Shown here piece after piece: positions 23,002-32,384 of a stretch of 64,000 bases of DNA (position 1 is its first letter; the number at the start of each line of letters is the position of its first letter). Source of the DNA: Candidatus Rhodoferax mariagerensis. Lineage in GTDB: Bacteria; Pseudomonadota; Gammaproteobacteria; Burkholderiales; Burkholderiaceae_C. Position numbers and translations under genes: made by a program. Location: NCBI GenBank assembly GCA_016719055.1, contig JADKAW010000007.1:62001-126000 (forward strand), given 5' to 3'. The notes beneath the pieces are model-generated. The model was not told the DNA's origin, made no database searches, and saw nothing but the letters and a program-made list of their open reading frames with translations.

Positions 23002-23679
23002 TTAGCCGCGGGCGTTCTCGATTGTCTTGCGTAACCTGGCGGTGGCGGCAGTTACGCTGGCTTCAAACTCTTTCCACCGATTTGATGCGGATTGGTTAAG
23101 CTCAGTCAACTTGGCCTCGGCAGACTTCAAGTCCACCTGCAATGCGGTAATTTGCAGATCAATTTTTGTCCTGGACTCTGCTGCGGCAGTGCCAGCTTTC
23201 TGCTCCAGCTCAAGCAGCCGTGCTTTGCCAAATTTAATGTCCTTCTCTGCTGCCGCGACAAGCTGATTGCGCCGTGTGTGGTCATTAGCATATTCAAACT
23301 GCGGCATCGACTTGATCAAGTCCTGAGTGGCACCGGCCATGACCAGTTTGCCCGACTGGTCCTGAATCTGCGTGACCGCAATGGCCACGTCGTGCCGACC
23401 CATTCCAATAAAACCACCCGCACCAACGATGATGTAAGACACCGATTTGTCCGGCGCAATGATGATGTCTTGCACCTTACCGACTTTGTGCCCAGCCTCG
23501 TTGTAGATGGTTTTGCCCAACAACGTCTTTTTGACGCTCCAGCCCAGTGCGACTTGCGTCGACTCAACAATGCTGATGCCCGTCGTGGTGCTGCCGCCAG
23601 CGACCTGTGCGGTGGCTGGACCAGTGGCAACAAAAAAACTGGCAAAGACCAGCGTGGCAATTGAGAGGGTTTTATTCAT
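23002..23679 (-). CDS. Exported PRC-barrel domain protein
   Basis: A 225-residue protein with a cleavable signal peptide (ATLVFASFFVATGPATAQ). The PRC barrel (about 55-115) shows TIYNEAGHKVGKVQDIII and SYIIVGAGGFIGMGRHDVAI. The C-terminal half is a long amphipathic coiled coil (about 135-225) rich in Ala, Glu and Lys. Such proteins may tether or scaffold in the periplasm; no enzyme activity is expected. ATG 23679 is chosen because AGGA lies 8 bases upstream and it gives a normal signal. Monocistronic by position. Confidence 0.8.
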   Translation of the reverse strand: MNKTLSIATLVFASFFVATGPATAQVAGGSTTTGISIVESTQVALGWSVKKTLLGKTIYNEAGHKVGKVQDIIIAPDKSVSYIIVGAGGFIGMGRHDVAIAVTQIQDQSGKLVMAGATQDLIKSMPQFEYANDHTRRNQLVAAAEKDIKFGKARLLELEQKAGTAAAESRTKIDLQITALQVDLKSAEAKLTELNQSASNRWKEFEASVTAATARLRKTIENARG

Positions 23680-23834
23680 GATGAACATCCTGAGTTTTAA
23701 AAATGAGCATACCGGACACCACTGGGTTATACGGGTGGTGCCAGCCCGGCGTCTGTGCGTTACCGAACTCTTTCAAAAACTCCAGGCTTGGGGAGCGAAA
23801 AATTTGCAATCAGCCTGGCGGATCGTCAACTTTT

Positions 23835-24224
23835 TTAGTGTCGCTTTGAGTTGCGATTAGGTATGGCTTTTTGTTTGGCTTGACGTGCTGCCAAGGCTGC
23901 AGCCAACGCCATCCTCGCCCAGGGTTCCATTTCATGCACCGACTCCATGGCCGCCTCGGGTGCGCTGAAATAGCTCATGCTTTTTGTGACCCCATTGACC
24001 AGGTAGATAAAACGCTCACACCCGGCGGCTTCGAACTGCTCAGCCGTTTCTTGGCTCGCCTTGAGCCACAACTTTTGCCCTTTGCCCAAGTCAGCCAATA
24101 TTGCAATCGTCAGCCCTTCGGTGCTGATGCCATATCCGCCGAACATGCGCTTGGCCACGCAGGGTCCAGCCGTCGCTAACAATTCACAGCAGTAATGGGC
24201 AAACTCGTTGTCTTGCTTTTTCAT
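23835..24224 (-). CDS. TfoX/Sxy N-terminal domain protein
   Basis: A 129-residue protein consisting of only the TfoX N-terminal domain: VAKRMFGGYGIST near residue 25, then a strand of LADLGKGQKLWLKAS, and FIYLVNGVTKSMSYFSAPE. Full-size TfoX (regulator of competence) has a second domain that is missing here, as is common for this short family. No DNA-binding motif is visible. Function unclear. Separated from the CBS gene upstream by 95 bp on the same strand. Confidence 0.85.
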   Translation of the reverse strand: MKKQDNEFAHYCCELLATAGPCVAKRMFGGYGISTEGLTIAILADLGKGQKLWLKASQETAEQFEAAGCERFIYLVNGVTKSMSYFSAPEAAMESVHEMEPWARMALAAALAARQAKQKAIPNRNSKRH

Positions 24225-24319
24225 AAAGAACTGCCCCCCGCTAACCGAACTTTGGCAAAACTTCAGACTTAGCTCAAAAAGCTCATGTATGGTTCGTGGT
24301 CACCATCCCCCTGCAAAAC

Positions 24320-24748
24320 TCAACTATTGATGTAGCTGGTCAGCTGTGAAATGGTTTGTTCGTTGTCGGCAATGATGTCGTCCATGATGTCTCGAATAGA
24401 GATCAGTCCAAGCACATTTTCGCCATCCATCACTGGCAAATGCCGAAATCTCTTATGGCTCATCAGGCGCATGCACTCGCGGGTACCGGTTTGCGGTGCG
24501 ACGGTGACTACATCGCGAGTCATGATCTCGGCAACCGTGGTTTCTTTGGAGTTGCGACCCTGCAGCGCTATTTTGCGGGTGTAGTCGCGTTCTGAAACTA
24601 CACGCTGCAGTTTTCCGTCTTGCATTAGCAGCAAAGCCCCCACCTCCAGCTCGGCCAATAGCGAAAGCGCTTCAAATACACTGACAGTTGGGGCAATCTT
24701 GTAACTCGTGGAGTCATGCTGTTTAAGCAATTCTTTGATTGGTTTCAT
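24320..24748 (-). CDS. CBS-domain pair protein
   Basis: A 142-residue soluble protein made of two CBS motifs (about 10-65 and 75-135). Landmarks are VFEALSLLAELEVGALLLM, VVSERDYTRKIALQGRN and MRLMSHKRFRHLPVMDGENV with IRDIMDDII. Stand-alone CBS pairs bind adenine nucleotides and regulate partners. ATG 24748 is taken as the start rather than 24778 because the family begins there. Its neighbours give no partner. Confidence 0.88.
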   Translation of the reverse strand: MKPIKELLKQHDSTSYKIAPTVSVFEALSLLAELEVGALLLMQDGKLQRVVSERDYTRKIALQGRNSKETTVAEIMTRDVVTVAPQTGTRECMRLMSHKRFRHLPVMDGENVLGLISIRDIMDDIIADNEQTISQLTSYINS

Positions 24749-25016
24749 TGAAGGTCCAAGCGTTGTAAATAATGGCATCGGAGTGTACCCAACTGAGACA
24801 GTTTTTACTTTGGCAATGCAAATTCTTTGTGGTGCAGGTCCATTGTTCAGTTGGTGCAGGCCCGGGGTGGGTGGCCTGGTTAGCCGCAGAGCCTGCCAGC
24901 AAACTCCAGGAATGGAGAACGCCCGTCACGCGGTTGTCACACTGCGCGGCTCAACTGCACCAACGTGCCCTGCCTGACATAAAATTTCTCGCTATCCAAC
25001 TCAGTCGGGCGCACTC

Positions 25017-25400
25017 ATGAACCTTGAAAAAGTCATCTTCGGTTTCTTCATCGTTTTTGCTGCAACGCTGAATTTTGGCTTTGTCATTGGTGAAATCGAC
25101 AACCCGGCGCACCATCATGCGGCCGAGCTATTTTTTGCCATCGTGGTGAACCTGATTGCCACCGTGCTCAAATTTGGTGACCGCACCCAGGTTGGTGCGG
25201 TGCATCTGGCCACCAGCTTGGTTGCCGACCTGCAATTGCTTGCCGCTGCCTGCGCCTGGGGTTACGCGGTATATGTTTCGCCCCACGGTGTGGATGCGTC
25301 CGCAATCACCACCATTGTTTCGTTGTCTGCCGGGGCACTGCTGGCCAATATTGTCTCGGTCATCATGCTGATCATCGAGACCATGATGCTGCGCCGCTAA
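25017..25400 (+). CDS. DUF6394 membrane protein, partner of the K+ channel gene
   Basis: A 127-residue membrane protein with three or four helices (FGFFIVFAATLNFGFVIG, AELFFAIVVNLIATVLKF, LLAAACAWGYAVYV, LLANIVSVIMLIIETMML). It matches the small DUF6394 group that I know beside TrkA-type potassium channel genes. The channel gene starts 15 bp downstream on the same strand, so the two probably form an operon, and this protein may be an accessory subunit. No catalytic motif. Confidence 0.75.
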   Translation: MNLEKVIFGFFIVFAATLNFGFVIGEIDNPAHHHAAELFFAIVVNLIATVLKFGDRTQVGAVHLATSLVADLQLLAAACAWGYAVYVSPHGVDASAITTIVSLSAGALLANIVSVIMLIIETMMLRR

Positions 25401-25415
25401 GCCGGGCGGCCTGCC

Positions 25416-27125
25416 ATGCACCCCAACAGCGCTATATTGCTGATGTTTCGGCGCATGCGGGCGCCGCTGATCGTGCTGATCTTGATCTATGCGGTGTCGG
25501 TGCTGGGGCTGACCCTGATCCCTGGGGCTGATGCAAACGGCAAACCCTGGCAGATGGGATTTTTTCACGCCTTTTATTTCATCAGTTACACCGCCACCAC
25601 CATCGGCTTTGGCGAGATTCCCTATGCCTTCACCGATGCACAGCGCATGTGGGTGATTGTCAGCATTTACCTGTCGGTGATCGGCTGGGCCTATGCGATT
25701 GGTACTCTGCTGGCACTGGTGCAAGACCGCGCGTTTCAGCAAGCCGTCACCTTGCAGCGCTTCACTCGCAGTGTGCGTAACGTGCGCGAGCCGTTTTACC
25801 TGGTTTGTGGTTATGGCGAGACCGGGCAACTGTTGTGCCGCGCCTTTGACGACATGAACCGGCGCTTTGTTGTGCTCGACATTGAAACCAGCCGCATTGA
25901 TGAGCTTGACCTGCAGGACCTGCGTGCCGATGCCCCTGGCCTGGCCGCCGATGCGCGCCAACCCGACAACCTGCTGCGGGCCGGGCTGATGAGCCCGCAT
26001 TGCGTAGGTGTGATTGCGCTGACCAGCGACGACGAAGCCAATCTGACCGTGGCGGCTGCCACCCGCCTGCTGCAGCATGACCTGCCGATTCTGTGTCGGG
26101 TCACGCGCCCTGAAATGGCAGCCAACATGAAGTCGTTTGGCATCCGCAACGTCATCAACCCCTTCGAGGCCTTCGGGGAGTATCTGGCACTGGCGATCCG
26201 CTCGCCGGGTTCTTACCAGTTGGTGGAGTGGCTGACCGCTGCGCCAGGCAGCACACTTGAGCCCCAGCGTGAGCCGCCGCGTGGCCACTGGATACTTTGT
26301 GGTTATGGGCGTTTTGGTCAGGCCATCGTCGACGACCTGCAGGCCGAAGGCATTGACCTCACGGTGATCGAACCCAATGCATCGATTTCCGGCAGCGCGT
26401 TACAGCTAACCGGTATAGGAAACGAGCGTCAGGTGCTTGAAAAAGCCGGTATTGCGCAGGCGGTCGGCATCATTGCCGGCACCAGCAACGACATCGCCAA
26501 TCTGGCCATCGTTGCGACTGCTGTGGAAGTTAACTCGGCGCTGTTTACAGTGCTGCGGCAAAACCAGCAGTCCAATAGCCTGCTGTTTTCAACGTTCAAG
26601 GCCGATTTCTTGATGCGTCCGGCCGAAATCATTGCCCACGAATGCCTGGGGCTGCTGACAACACCGCTGCTGTCGCGTTTTCTGGCCGAAGTCAAGCGCC
26701 GCGATGACGCCTGGAGCGACGCCCTGGTGGCGCGTATCGTACAGACTTGCGGCAATCAGGTGCCGGCTACCTGGAATGTGGCCATCAGCGCCAAAGATGC
26801 CCCGGCGCTGGAAGCCGAACTGCGCAGCGGTACACAGGTCCTACTCGGTGCACTGTTGCTGGACCCAACTGACCGCCAGCAGCCACTGCTGGTCGTCCCG
26901 CTGCTGGTGGCAAGGGCAGGCGTGCAATATGAGCTGCCCGGCGACGACTTTGCCTTGCACATGGGTGACAACATTCTTTTTGCCAGCACGCGCAGCAGCC
27001 GTTCGCTGCTGCTGGGCACGCTGATCAACGTCAATGACCTCAATTACGTGCTATACGCCAGACAACAAAGTGCGGGTTGGTTGTGGCGCAAGTTCGCGCG
27101 AGACTCCCAAGCGGGGTCGGCCTGA
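25416..27125 (+). CDS. Potassium channel with two RCK (TrkA-N) domains
   Basis: A 569-residue protein. Two transmembrane helices (about 18-38 and 85-108) flank a pore loop with selectivity filter TTIGFGEI. Two cytoplasmic RCK/TrkA-N domains follow (about 125-245, with the Rossmann motif VCGYGETGQLLC, and about 290-410, with LCGYGRFGQAIV). The layout is that of Kch/MthK-type ligand-gated channels, with NAD(H) or nucleotide as the likely ligand. The filter is GFG instead of GYG, as in some bacterial channels. Located 15 bp after the DUF6394 gene. Confidence 0.92.
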   Translation: MHPNSAILLMFRRMRAPLIVLILIYAVSVLGLTLIPGADANGKPWQMGFFHAFYFISYTATTIGFGEIPYAFTDAQRMWVIVSIYLSVIGWAYAIGTLLALVQDRAFQQAVTLQRFTRSVRNVREPFYLVCGYGETGQLLCRAFDDMNRRFVVLDIETSRIDELDLQDLRADAPGLAADARQPDNLLRAGLMSPHCVGVIALTSDDEANLTVAAATRLLQHDLPILCRVTRPEMAANMKSFGIRNVINPFEAFGEYLALAIRSPGSYQLVEWLTAAPGSTLEPQREPPRGHWILCGYGRFGQAIVDDLQAEGIDLTVIEPNASISGSALQLTGIGNERQVLEKAGIAQAVGIIAGTSNDIANLAIVATAVEVNSALFTVLRQNQQSNSLLFSTFKADFLMRPAEIIAHECLGLLTTPLLSRFLAEVKRRDDAWSDALVARIVQTCGNQVPATWNVAISAKDAPALEAELRSGTQVLLGALLLDPTDRQQPLLVVPLLVARAGVQYELPGDDFALHMGDNILFASTRSSRSLLLGTLINVNDLNYVLYARQQSAGWLWRKFARDSQAGSA

Positions 27126-27161
27126 GGCCTGGGGTTGACCAGGAATATTGATGAAAATTGA

Positions 27162-27194
27162 CTGTAGCCCTTACCAGTAATGCGCTAGTAGCTA
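27162..27194 (-). repeat. 33-bp dispersed repeat, copy 1
   Basis: On the minus strand: TAGCTACTAGCGC, a middle of 8 variable bases, then TAAGGGCTACAG, 33 bases in all. Equal-length relatives lie at 34438, 39659, 51572 and 54021. Lies in the gap between the channel and chemoreceptor genes. Confidence 0.55.
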
Positions 27195-27334
27195 TAAATA
27201 TCATATCTGCGAGCCGACGCGCGCAGGGCCATGGCAAACCATGCCAGCAAATAAATGCCGTCGTGTCAGCATGTAGACAAGTGTCGGTTTGTTAATATTC
27301 AGTGGCTGTTACCACCGTCAAGGCATAGACCCCC

Positions 27335-28936
27335 ATGAATATCAACGATATGAAAATCTCCACCCGGTTGATTCTTGGTTTTGTCATTCTGGGTTTGCTG
27401 CTGGTGTTCATGGCTGGTGTGTCCTTGCTCAAGTACAAAAGCATGAGCGACATGTTTGACGAGGTCATCAACGACCGTGTGCCCAAGGTGGCAGCCATCA
27501 ACGACATCAAAGCCGACGTGACCCTGATTGCCGATGCACTGCGCAACATGATCATCATGAGCGACACTGCTGACATCAAGAAGGAAGCCGGGCGCATTGA
27601 GGTGGCGCGCAAACTGATTGGTGAGCGCTTTGCCAGGCTCGATGCGCAATTGACCAACCAGGATGCCCGCGCCCTGCTGGCCCAGGTGGCCCAGACCCGC
27701 AGCGCCTATGAGCCGCTGCAGGCCGAAGCGATGGAGTTGGCGATTGGTGGCCAGACCTTTGAGGCCAAGGCCTTTTTGCTGGACAAGGTGCGGCCCGCCC
27801 AAAAAACCTACTTTGACGCGCTCGACGGCTTGCTCAAGTACCAGGACGGACAAATGCAGCAGTCGGCCAACGCCACCCAACAAGCCACGTCGAGCATGGT
27901 GTATGTGATGGGGCTCACGGTGGTGGTTGCATTGGTAGTGGGGGTGCTGATGGCCCTGTGGATCATTCGGTCCATCACGAAGCCAATCAACTTGGCCGTG
28001 CAAGTGTCGCGGGCGGTGGCGGCTGGTGACCTGAGTGTGCAATTTGATACAGCAGGCAAAAACGAAATCTCGCAGCTGTTGCTAGCGCTCAAAGACATGC
28101 AGACTGGCCTGGTCAGTGTGGTAGCCGAGGTGCGCGACGGCGCCAACGGCGTGGCTGCAGCCAGCGCAGACATTGCCCAAAGCGATATCGATTTGTCGTC
28201 CCGCACAGACAGCCAATCGCATTCCCTAAAAGACACCACGGCATCCATGGAGCAACTGGGTGCCAATGTGAACCTGAATGCCGAGAACGCGCGCAAGGCC
28301 AATCAACTAGCGCAAAGCGCGTCTGAAGTGGCCACTCGTGGTGGCGCGGTGGTGTCGCAGGTGGTGGACACGATGCGTGGCATCAACGAGTCGTCGCGCA
28401 AAATCTCCGACATCATTCAGGTGATTGATGGCATTGCCTTTCAAACCAATATTCTGGCGCTGAATGCGGCCGTGGAAGCCGCCCGCGCCGGTGAACAGGG
28501 GCGGGGTTTTGCCGTAGTGGCGAGCGAAGTGCGCAGCCTGGCTGGTCGCTCGGCAGAGGCGGCGCGCGAAATCAAGGCCTTGATCAGTGCCAGTGTGCAG
28601 CGGGTGGAACACGGCACGGTGCTGGTGGATCAGGCCGGCGCCACCATGTCGGAAGTGGTCAGCAGCATCCGCCTGGTGACCCAGATCATGGGTGAAATCA
28701 GTGTGGCCAGCACAGAGCAGAGCCAGGGCGTGTCGCAGTTGGGCGTGGCCATTCATTTGATGGGTAACATGACGCAGCAAAACGCCGAGTTGGTCGAGGT
28801 GATGTCAGCGGCCGCTGGCAGCCTTAAATCGCAGGCCGATGCATTGGTCAACACGGTCGCGGTGTTCAAGCTCAATGCCCGCCACCCCCACGCTCGCATG
28901 GAACTGCTTGCAATTTCTGACCAAGCCACGTCATAG
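27335..28936 (+). CDS. Methyl-accepting chemotaxis protein
   Basis: A 533-residue inner-membrane chemoreceptor. Transmembrane helix 1 (about 10-30), a periplasmic four-helix bundle sensor (about 35-185), helix 2 (about 188-210), HAMP (about 212-265) and a cytoplasmic signalling domain (about 270-520) with the hairpin tip IAFQTNILALNAAVEAARAG. Methylation helices contain the typical Glu/Gln pairs. The C terminus lacks the xWxxF tail for CheR tethering. It should couple to CheA/CheW encoded elsewhere. The signal is unknown. The upstream gap of 209 bp holds a 33-bp repeat and probably the promoter. Confidence 0.95.
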   Translation: MNINDMKISTRLILGFVILGLLLVFMAGVSLLKYKSMSDMFDEVINDRVPKVAAINDIKADVTLIADALRNMIIMSDTADIKKEAGRIEVARKLIGERFARLDAQLTNQDARALLAQVAQTRSAYEPLQAEAMELAIGGQTFEAKAFLLDKVRPAQKTYFDALDGLLKYQDGQMQQSANATQQATSSMVYVMGLTVVVALVVGVLMALWIIRSITKPINLAVQVSRAVAAGDLSVQFDTAGKNEISQLLLALKDMQTGLVSVVAEVRDGANGVAAASADIAQSDIDLSSRTDSQSHSLKDTTASMEQLGANVNLNAENARKANQLAQSASEVATRGGAVVSQVVDTMRGINESSRKISDIIQVIDGIAFQTNILALNAAVEAARAGEQGRGFAVVASEVRSLAGRSAEAAREIKALISASVQRVEHGTVLVDQAGATMSEVVSSIRLVTQIMGEISVASTEQSQGVSQLGVAIHLMGNMTQQNAELVEVMSAAAGSLKSQADALVNTVAVFKLNARHPHARMELLAISDQATS

Positions 28937-29111
28937 TCCTTACCCGTAGCGGGCTATGAGCACAGGCCAACACGTCGCAAGCACCCAGCTCGGCAGCGCT
29001 GACGCCAGCAGTACCAGCCAAGTTTGCCTCAAAAAAAACACAATGGATCGATACTTTGCAAAGGGCCCAGCATCTGGGCCAAATCGCCTGGCCGCCAGAA
29101 TGCAAATGCCC

Positions 29112-29288
29112 ATGAACATGAAATGCCCTACCTGCGGCGTCGCCGATCTGACCCACTACGCCAGATCGCGCATCTCACGGGTGCTCAAGGATTACTTTGG
29201 AACGCTGTCAGACACCACGTTTTTAAGCGCTTTCGGGGCGCTGGTACCATGTGCTGAAACGGGTGCAAGCCCAACCTACCTGGAATAA
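29112..29288 (+). pseudogene. Possible MqsA-type zinc-finger remnant
   Basis: The frame begins MNMKCPTCGVADLTHYAR, close to the start of MqsA/YgiT zinc fingers (MKCPxCGxAxLxH), then diverges; the second CxxC expected in this family is absent and no toxin gene is next to it. Lies between the chemoreceptor and CoA-binding genes. A remnant or chance similarity; a weak call. Confidence 0.25.
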
Positions 29289-29291
29289 AAC

Positions 29292-29735
29292 ATGAACGCC
29301 AGTCACACCACAGAACGCACTGAGGCGCAAGCAATAGCGCATATCCTGGCCACCTGCTGCACCGTGGCGGTGGTTGGTCTGTCGCCCAAATCGCACCGCG
29401 ACAGCTTTCGGGTGGCACAGTACATGCAGGCGCATGGCTGGCGCATTGTGCCGGTCAACCCGGTGGCTGCAGCTGCGGGCACACCCATTCTGGGCGAGGT
29501 GGTGTATGCCACCCTGACCGAGGCCGCCGCTCAGGTCAAGCTCGACTTGGTGGATGTATTTCGCAACAACGACGATGTGCCGCCGGTGGTGGATGAAACC
29601 ATTGTCGTTGGCGCGCCGGCCCTGTGGCTGCAACTGGGGGTGCACCATGACGCTGCGCTGGCCAAGGCTCGCGCGGCGGGTTTGGTGGTGGTGCAAAACC
29701 GCTGCCTGAAAGTGGAGCACGCACGCCAGGGTTGA
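29292..29735 (+). CDS. CoA-binding domain protein
   Basis: A 147-residue cytoplasmic protein with the single Rossmann-like CoA_binding fold (VAVVGLSPKSHRDSFRVAQY, VNPVAAAAGTPILGEVVY, DLVDVFRNNDDVPPVVDE, QLGVHHDAALAKARAAG and the terminal NRCLKVEHARQ). This matches the YccU-type family; it binds CoA but its role is unknown. The gene starts an apparent operon: methyltransferase 11 bp downstream, then a GspE-like ATPase with a 4-bp overlap. Confidence 0.9.
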   Translation: MNASHTTERTEAQAIAHILATCCTVAVVGLSPKSHRDSFRVAQYMQAHGWRIVPVNPVAAAAGTPILGEVVYATLTEAAAQVKLDLVDVFRNNDDVPPVVDETIVVGAPALWLQLGVHHDAALAKARAAGLVVVQNRCLKVEHARQG

Positions 29736-29746
29736 GTCTGAAGGGT

Positions 29747-30544
29747 ATGCGCAGGGGTGTGAGTGCGATTGAGGATAATCCAGCCATCTTGAAAAAACGT
29801 CCACAAGCTTTCCCTGAAGTCAATTATTCTGACAATGGCCCAGTCCGGCATCTGCACCTGGGGACAGCCTGGGTGCAAGGCTCCATGTACCTGGCCGACC
29901 CTTTAGGCCTGGTGCATGAATACGTGCAACGCATGATGGCCTGGCTGCTGTTTGTCGAGCCCGACAGTGTCAAGGACCGCCAGGCCATGCAACTGGGCCT
30001 GGGGGCCGGGTCGCTGACCAAGTTTTGTGCCAAAGAGTTGCGCATGAACACCACCGCCGTCGAGCTGAATCCACAGGTACTGCAGGCGTGTCGTGGCTGG
30101 TTCAAGCTGCCAGCCGACAACGCCAGCATGCACGTGGTGCTGGCCGATGCTGCCCAAGAGATTCAAAACCCCAAGTGGTGGGACAGGGTGGATGCCCTGC
30201 AGGTGGATCTGTACGACCACGAGGCCGCAGCACCGGTGCTTGACAGTCTGCCTTTTTACAACCACTGCCGGCGCTTGTTGACAGCCGAGGGGTGCATGAC
30301 GGTGAACCTGTTTGGACGTGCGTCGAGTTTTGAGCGCAGCGTCGAAAAAATTGCCGCCGCCTTTGGTAATGATGCGGTGTGGGCGTTCAAACCCACCCGC
30401 GAGGGCAACACCGTGGTGCTGGCGCAGCACACGGTCAGCCGTCCCAAACGCGAAACCCTGATGGCCCGCGCTGGTGCCATCGAGTTGCGCTGGGGTTTAC
30501 CCGCCGACAAATGGGTGCGCGTTTTCAAACCGGTGATGTCATGA
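29747..30544 (+). CDS. Spermidine synthase-like methyltransferase-fold protein
   Basis: A 265-residue SpeE-like Rossmann protein: nucleotide motif MQLGLGAGSLTKF (about 83), TAVELNPQVL as the acidic-loop strand, VVLADAAQEI and DALQVDLYDHEA. The typical SpeE N-terminal barrel is reduced, so it may not be a polyamine enzyme. ATG 29747 replaces a TTG frame from 29732. It overlaps the ATPase gene downstream by 4 bp (ATGA), so it is in the same operon. Substrate unknown. Confidence 0.75.
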   Translation: MRRGVSAIEDNPAILKKRPQAFPEVNYSDNGPVRHLHLGTAWVQGSMYLADPLGLVHEYVQRMMAWLLFVEPDSVKDRQAMQLGLGAGSLTKFCAKELRMNTTAVELNPQVLQACRGWFKLPADNASMHVVLADAAQEIQNPKWWDRVDALQVDLYDHEAAAPVLDSLPFYNHCRRLLTAEGCMTVNLFGRASSFERSVEKIAAAFGNDAVWAFKPTREGNTVVLAQHTVSRPKRETLMARAGAIELRWGLPADKWVRVFKPVMS

Positions 30545-32325
30545 GTCATAACACCCACACCCGGCCCAGCGGTCACACCGCAAACGGTCCGCTCGACTGG
30601 CGCAACCTGGTGCAATGGCTGCAGAGCGATGGTGTGATCAGCACGCACGAGGCGCAGCGCATCCACACCCGCTGCGCCCAGGCCGAGAGCGTGCAGCATC
30701 CGCTGGTGCGCCTGGCCAGTGTGGCGGTGCGCCGTGCCAGCGATGACAAGCCGATGGACATTGAGTTGCTGACCCAATGGTTGGCGGGATGGGCACAGTT
30801 GGCGTATTTACGCATTGATCCACTCAAGGTCGATGTCGGCAAGGTGGCGGACACCATGAGCCCGGCCTATGCCGAGCGACACAAGATTTTGCCCGTGCAG
30901 GTGACTGCCCACGAAGTGGTGGTGGCCACGGCCGAGCCGTTTTTGACTGACTGGGTGGCAGAAGTTGAGCGCCAGTCGCGCCGCAGCGTGCGCCGGGTGG
31001 TGGCCAATCCGCAGGACATTCATCGCTATACCATCGAATTTTTTGCCTTGGCCAAGTCAGTGCGAGCCGCCAACAAGGCCGGCAGCAACACGGCCGCCAG
31101 TTTTGAGCAACTGGTAGAGTTGGGCAAGAGCAACAAACAGCTCGACGCCAACGACCAGAGCGTGGTGCAGGTGGTGGACTGGTTGTGGCAATACGCCTTT
31201 GACCAGCGCGCCAGCGATATTCACCTGGAGCCTCGGCGTGAACAGGGCGTGATCCGTTTTCGCATCGACGGCGTGTTGCACCCGGTGTACCAGATGCCCA
31301 TGGGGGTGCTGGCGGCGATGACGGCGCGCATCAAGCTGCTGGGGCGCATGGATGTGGTGGAGCGCCGACGCCCGCAAGACGGCCGTATCAAGACCCGTAA
31401 CCCGGGTGGCTCTGAGGTTGAAATGCGTATTTCGACCCTGCCTACAGCCTTTGGCGAAAAGATGGTGATGCGTATCTTTGACCCCGAGACCACCATCAAA
31501 GATCTGGATGCGCTGGGCTTTTCAGCACACGATGCACAGCGCTGGGAAGCATTGGTCAAGCGCCCCAACGGCATAATTTTGGTGACTGGCCCAACGGGCT
31601 CGGGCAAAACCACTACCCTCTATTCAACCCTGAAGCGGGTGGCCACCGAAGAAGTCAACGTCAGCACCGTTGAAGACCCGATTGAAATGATCGAGCCAGC
31701 CTTCAACCAGACCCAGGTGCAACTGCATCTGGATTTTGGTTTTCCGGAAGGACTGCGCGCCCTGATGCGGCAAGACCCAGACATCATCATGGTGGGCGAA
31801 ATCCGCGACCAGGCCACCGCCGAAATGGCGGTGCAGGCGGCGCTGACCGGGCATCTGGTGTTTTCGACCCTGCACACCAACGACGCGCCCAGCGCCATCA
31901 CCCGGATGATGGAGTTGGGCGTGCCGGCGTATCTGATCACCGCGACCTTGCTGGGTGTACTGGCTCAGCGCCTGGTGCGCACCCTGTGCCCAAATTGCAA
32001 GGTTCCGGATGCTGGGGCCACGCGTGAAACGCTGGCTGAAGTGGTCAAACCCTGGCAACTCAATGGTACTTACAAGCCCTTCAAGGCCGTGGGGTGCGTG
32101 GATTGCCGCATGACGGGTTTTATGGGGCGCATGGGTTTGTACGAACTACTGGTGGTGACAGAAGGTTTCAAAAACCTGATCACGCGGGAACCCGACACCG
32201 ATATGCTCAAACGCCAGGCCGTCGCCGACGGCATGCGCCCACTGCGTCTGGCCGGTGCGCTGCGTGTGGCCGAGGGCTTGACGGTGATTGACGAAGTGTT
32301 GTCGTCCACGCCCACGCTTTCCTGA
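30541..32325 (+). CDS. GspE/PilB-type secretion ATPase
   Basis: A 594-residue cytoplasmic hexameric ATPase. An N-terminal MshEN/T2SSE_N region (about 60-190) precedes the RecA-like core: Walker A GPTGSGKTTTLYS with Lys356, Asp box, TVEDPIEMIEP, Walker B PDIIMVGEIRD and the His box TGHLVFSTLHTND. A CxxC...CxxC zinc site (CPNC, CVDC, about 485-525) is present. It powers type IV pilus or type II secretion assembly. There are no other secretion genes near it; it is linked instead to a CoA-binding protein and a methyltransferase-like gene, an odd context. ATG 30541 overlaps the previous stop by 4 bp. Confidence 0.93.
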   Translation: MSHNTHTRPSGHTANGPLDWRNLVQWLQSDGVISTHEAQRIHTRCAQAESVQHPLVRLASVAVRRASDDKPMDIELLTQWLAGWAQLAYLRIDPLKVDVGKVADTMSPAYAERHKILPVQVTAHEVVVATAEPFLTDWVAEVERQSRRSVRRVVANPQDIHRYTIEFFALAKSVRAANKAGSNTAASFEQLVELGKSNKQLDANDQSVVQVVDWLWQYAFDQRASDIHLEPRREQGVIRFRIDGVLHPVYQMPMGVLAAMTARIKLLGRMDVVERRRPQDGRIKTRNPGGSEVEMRISTLPTAFGEKMVMRIFDPETTIKDLDALGFSAHDAQRWEALVKRPNGIILVTGPTGSGKTTTLYSTLKRVATEEVNVSTVEDPIEMIEPAFNQTQVQLHLDFGFPEGLRALMRQDPDIIMVGEIRDQATAEMAVQAALTGHLVFSTLHTNDAPSAITRMMELGVPAYLITATLLGVLAQRLVRTLCPNCKVPDAGATRETLAEVVKPWQLNGTYKPFKAVGCVDCRMTGFMGRMGLYELLVVTEGFKNLITREPDTDMLKRQAVADGMRPLRLAGALRVAEGLTVIDEVLSSTPTLS

Positions 32326-32384
32326 GTTTGAGCTGCAGTCAGGGTGCCTCTGTGACAAGCCATGTTCCAAACGGATCACGCCCT

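Noticed and set aside
25128..26288. A 386-residue open frame on the minus strand across the K+ channel gene
   Set aside because: It is antisense to a clear TrkA-type channel; its composition (His, Gln, Arg rich) is typical of a shadow frame in GC-rich DNA and it has no recognisable domain.
28928..28970. Possible sixth copy of the 33-bp repeat after the chemoreceptor gene
   Set aside because: The minus strand has TAAGGACTATG and a TAGC, but the distance between them is too short and the match is poor.
29112..29288. An mqsRA-type toxin-antitoxin system
   Set aside because: Only one CxxC of an MqsA-like finger is visible and there is no toxin gene on either side.
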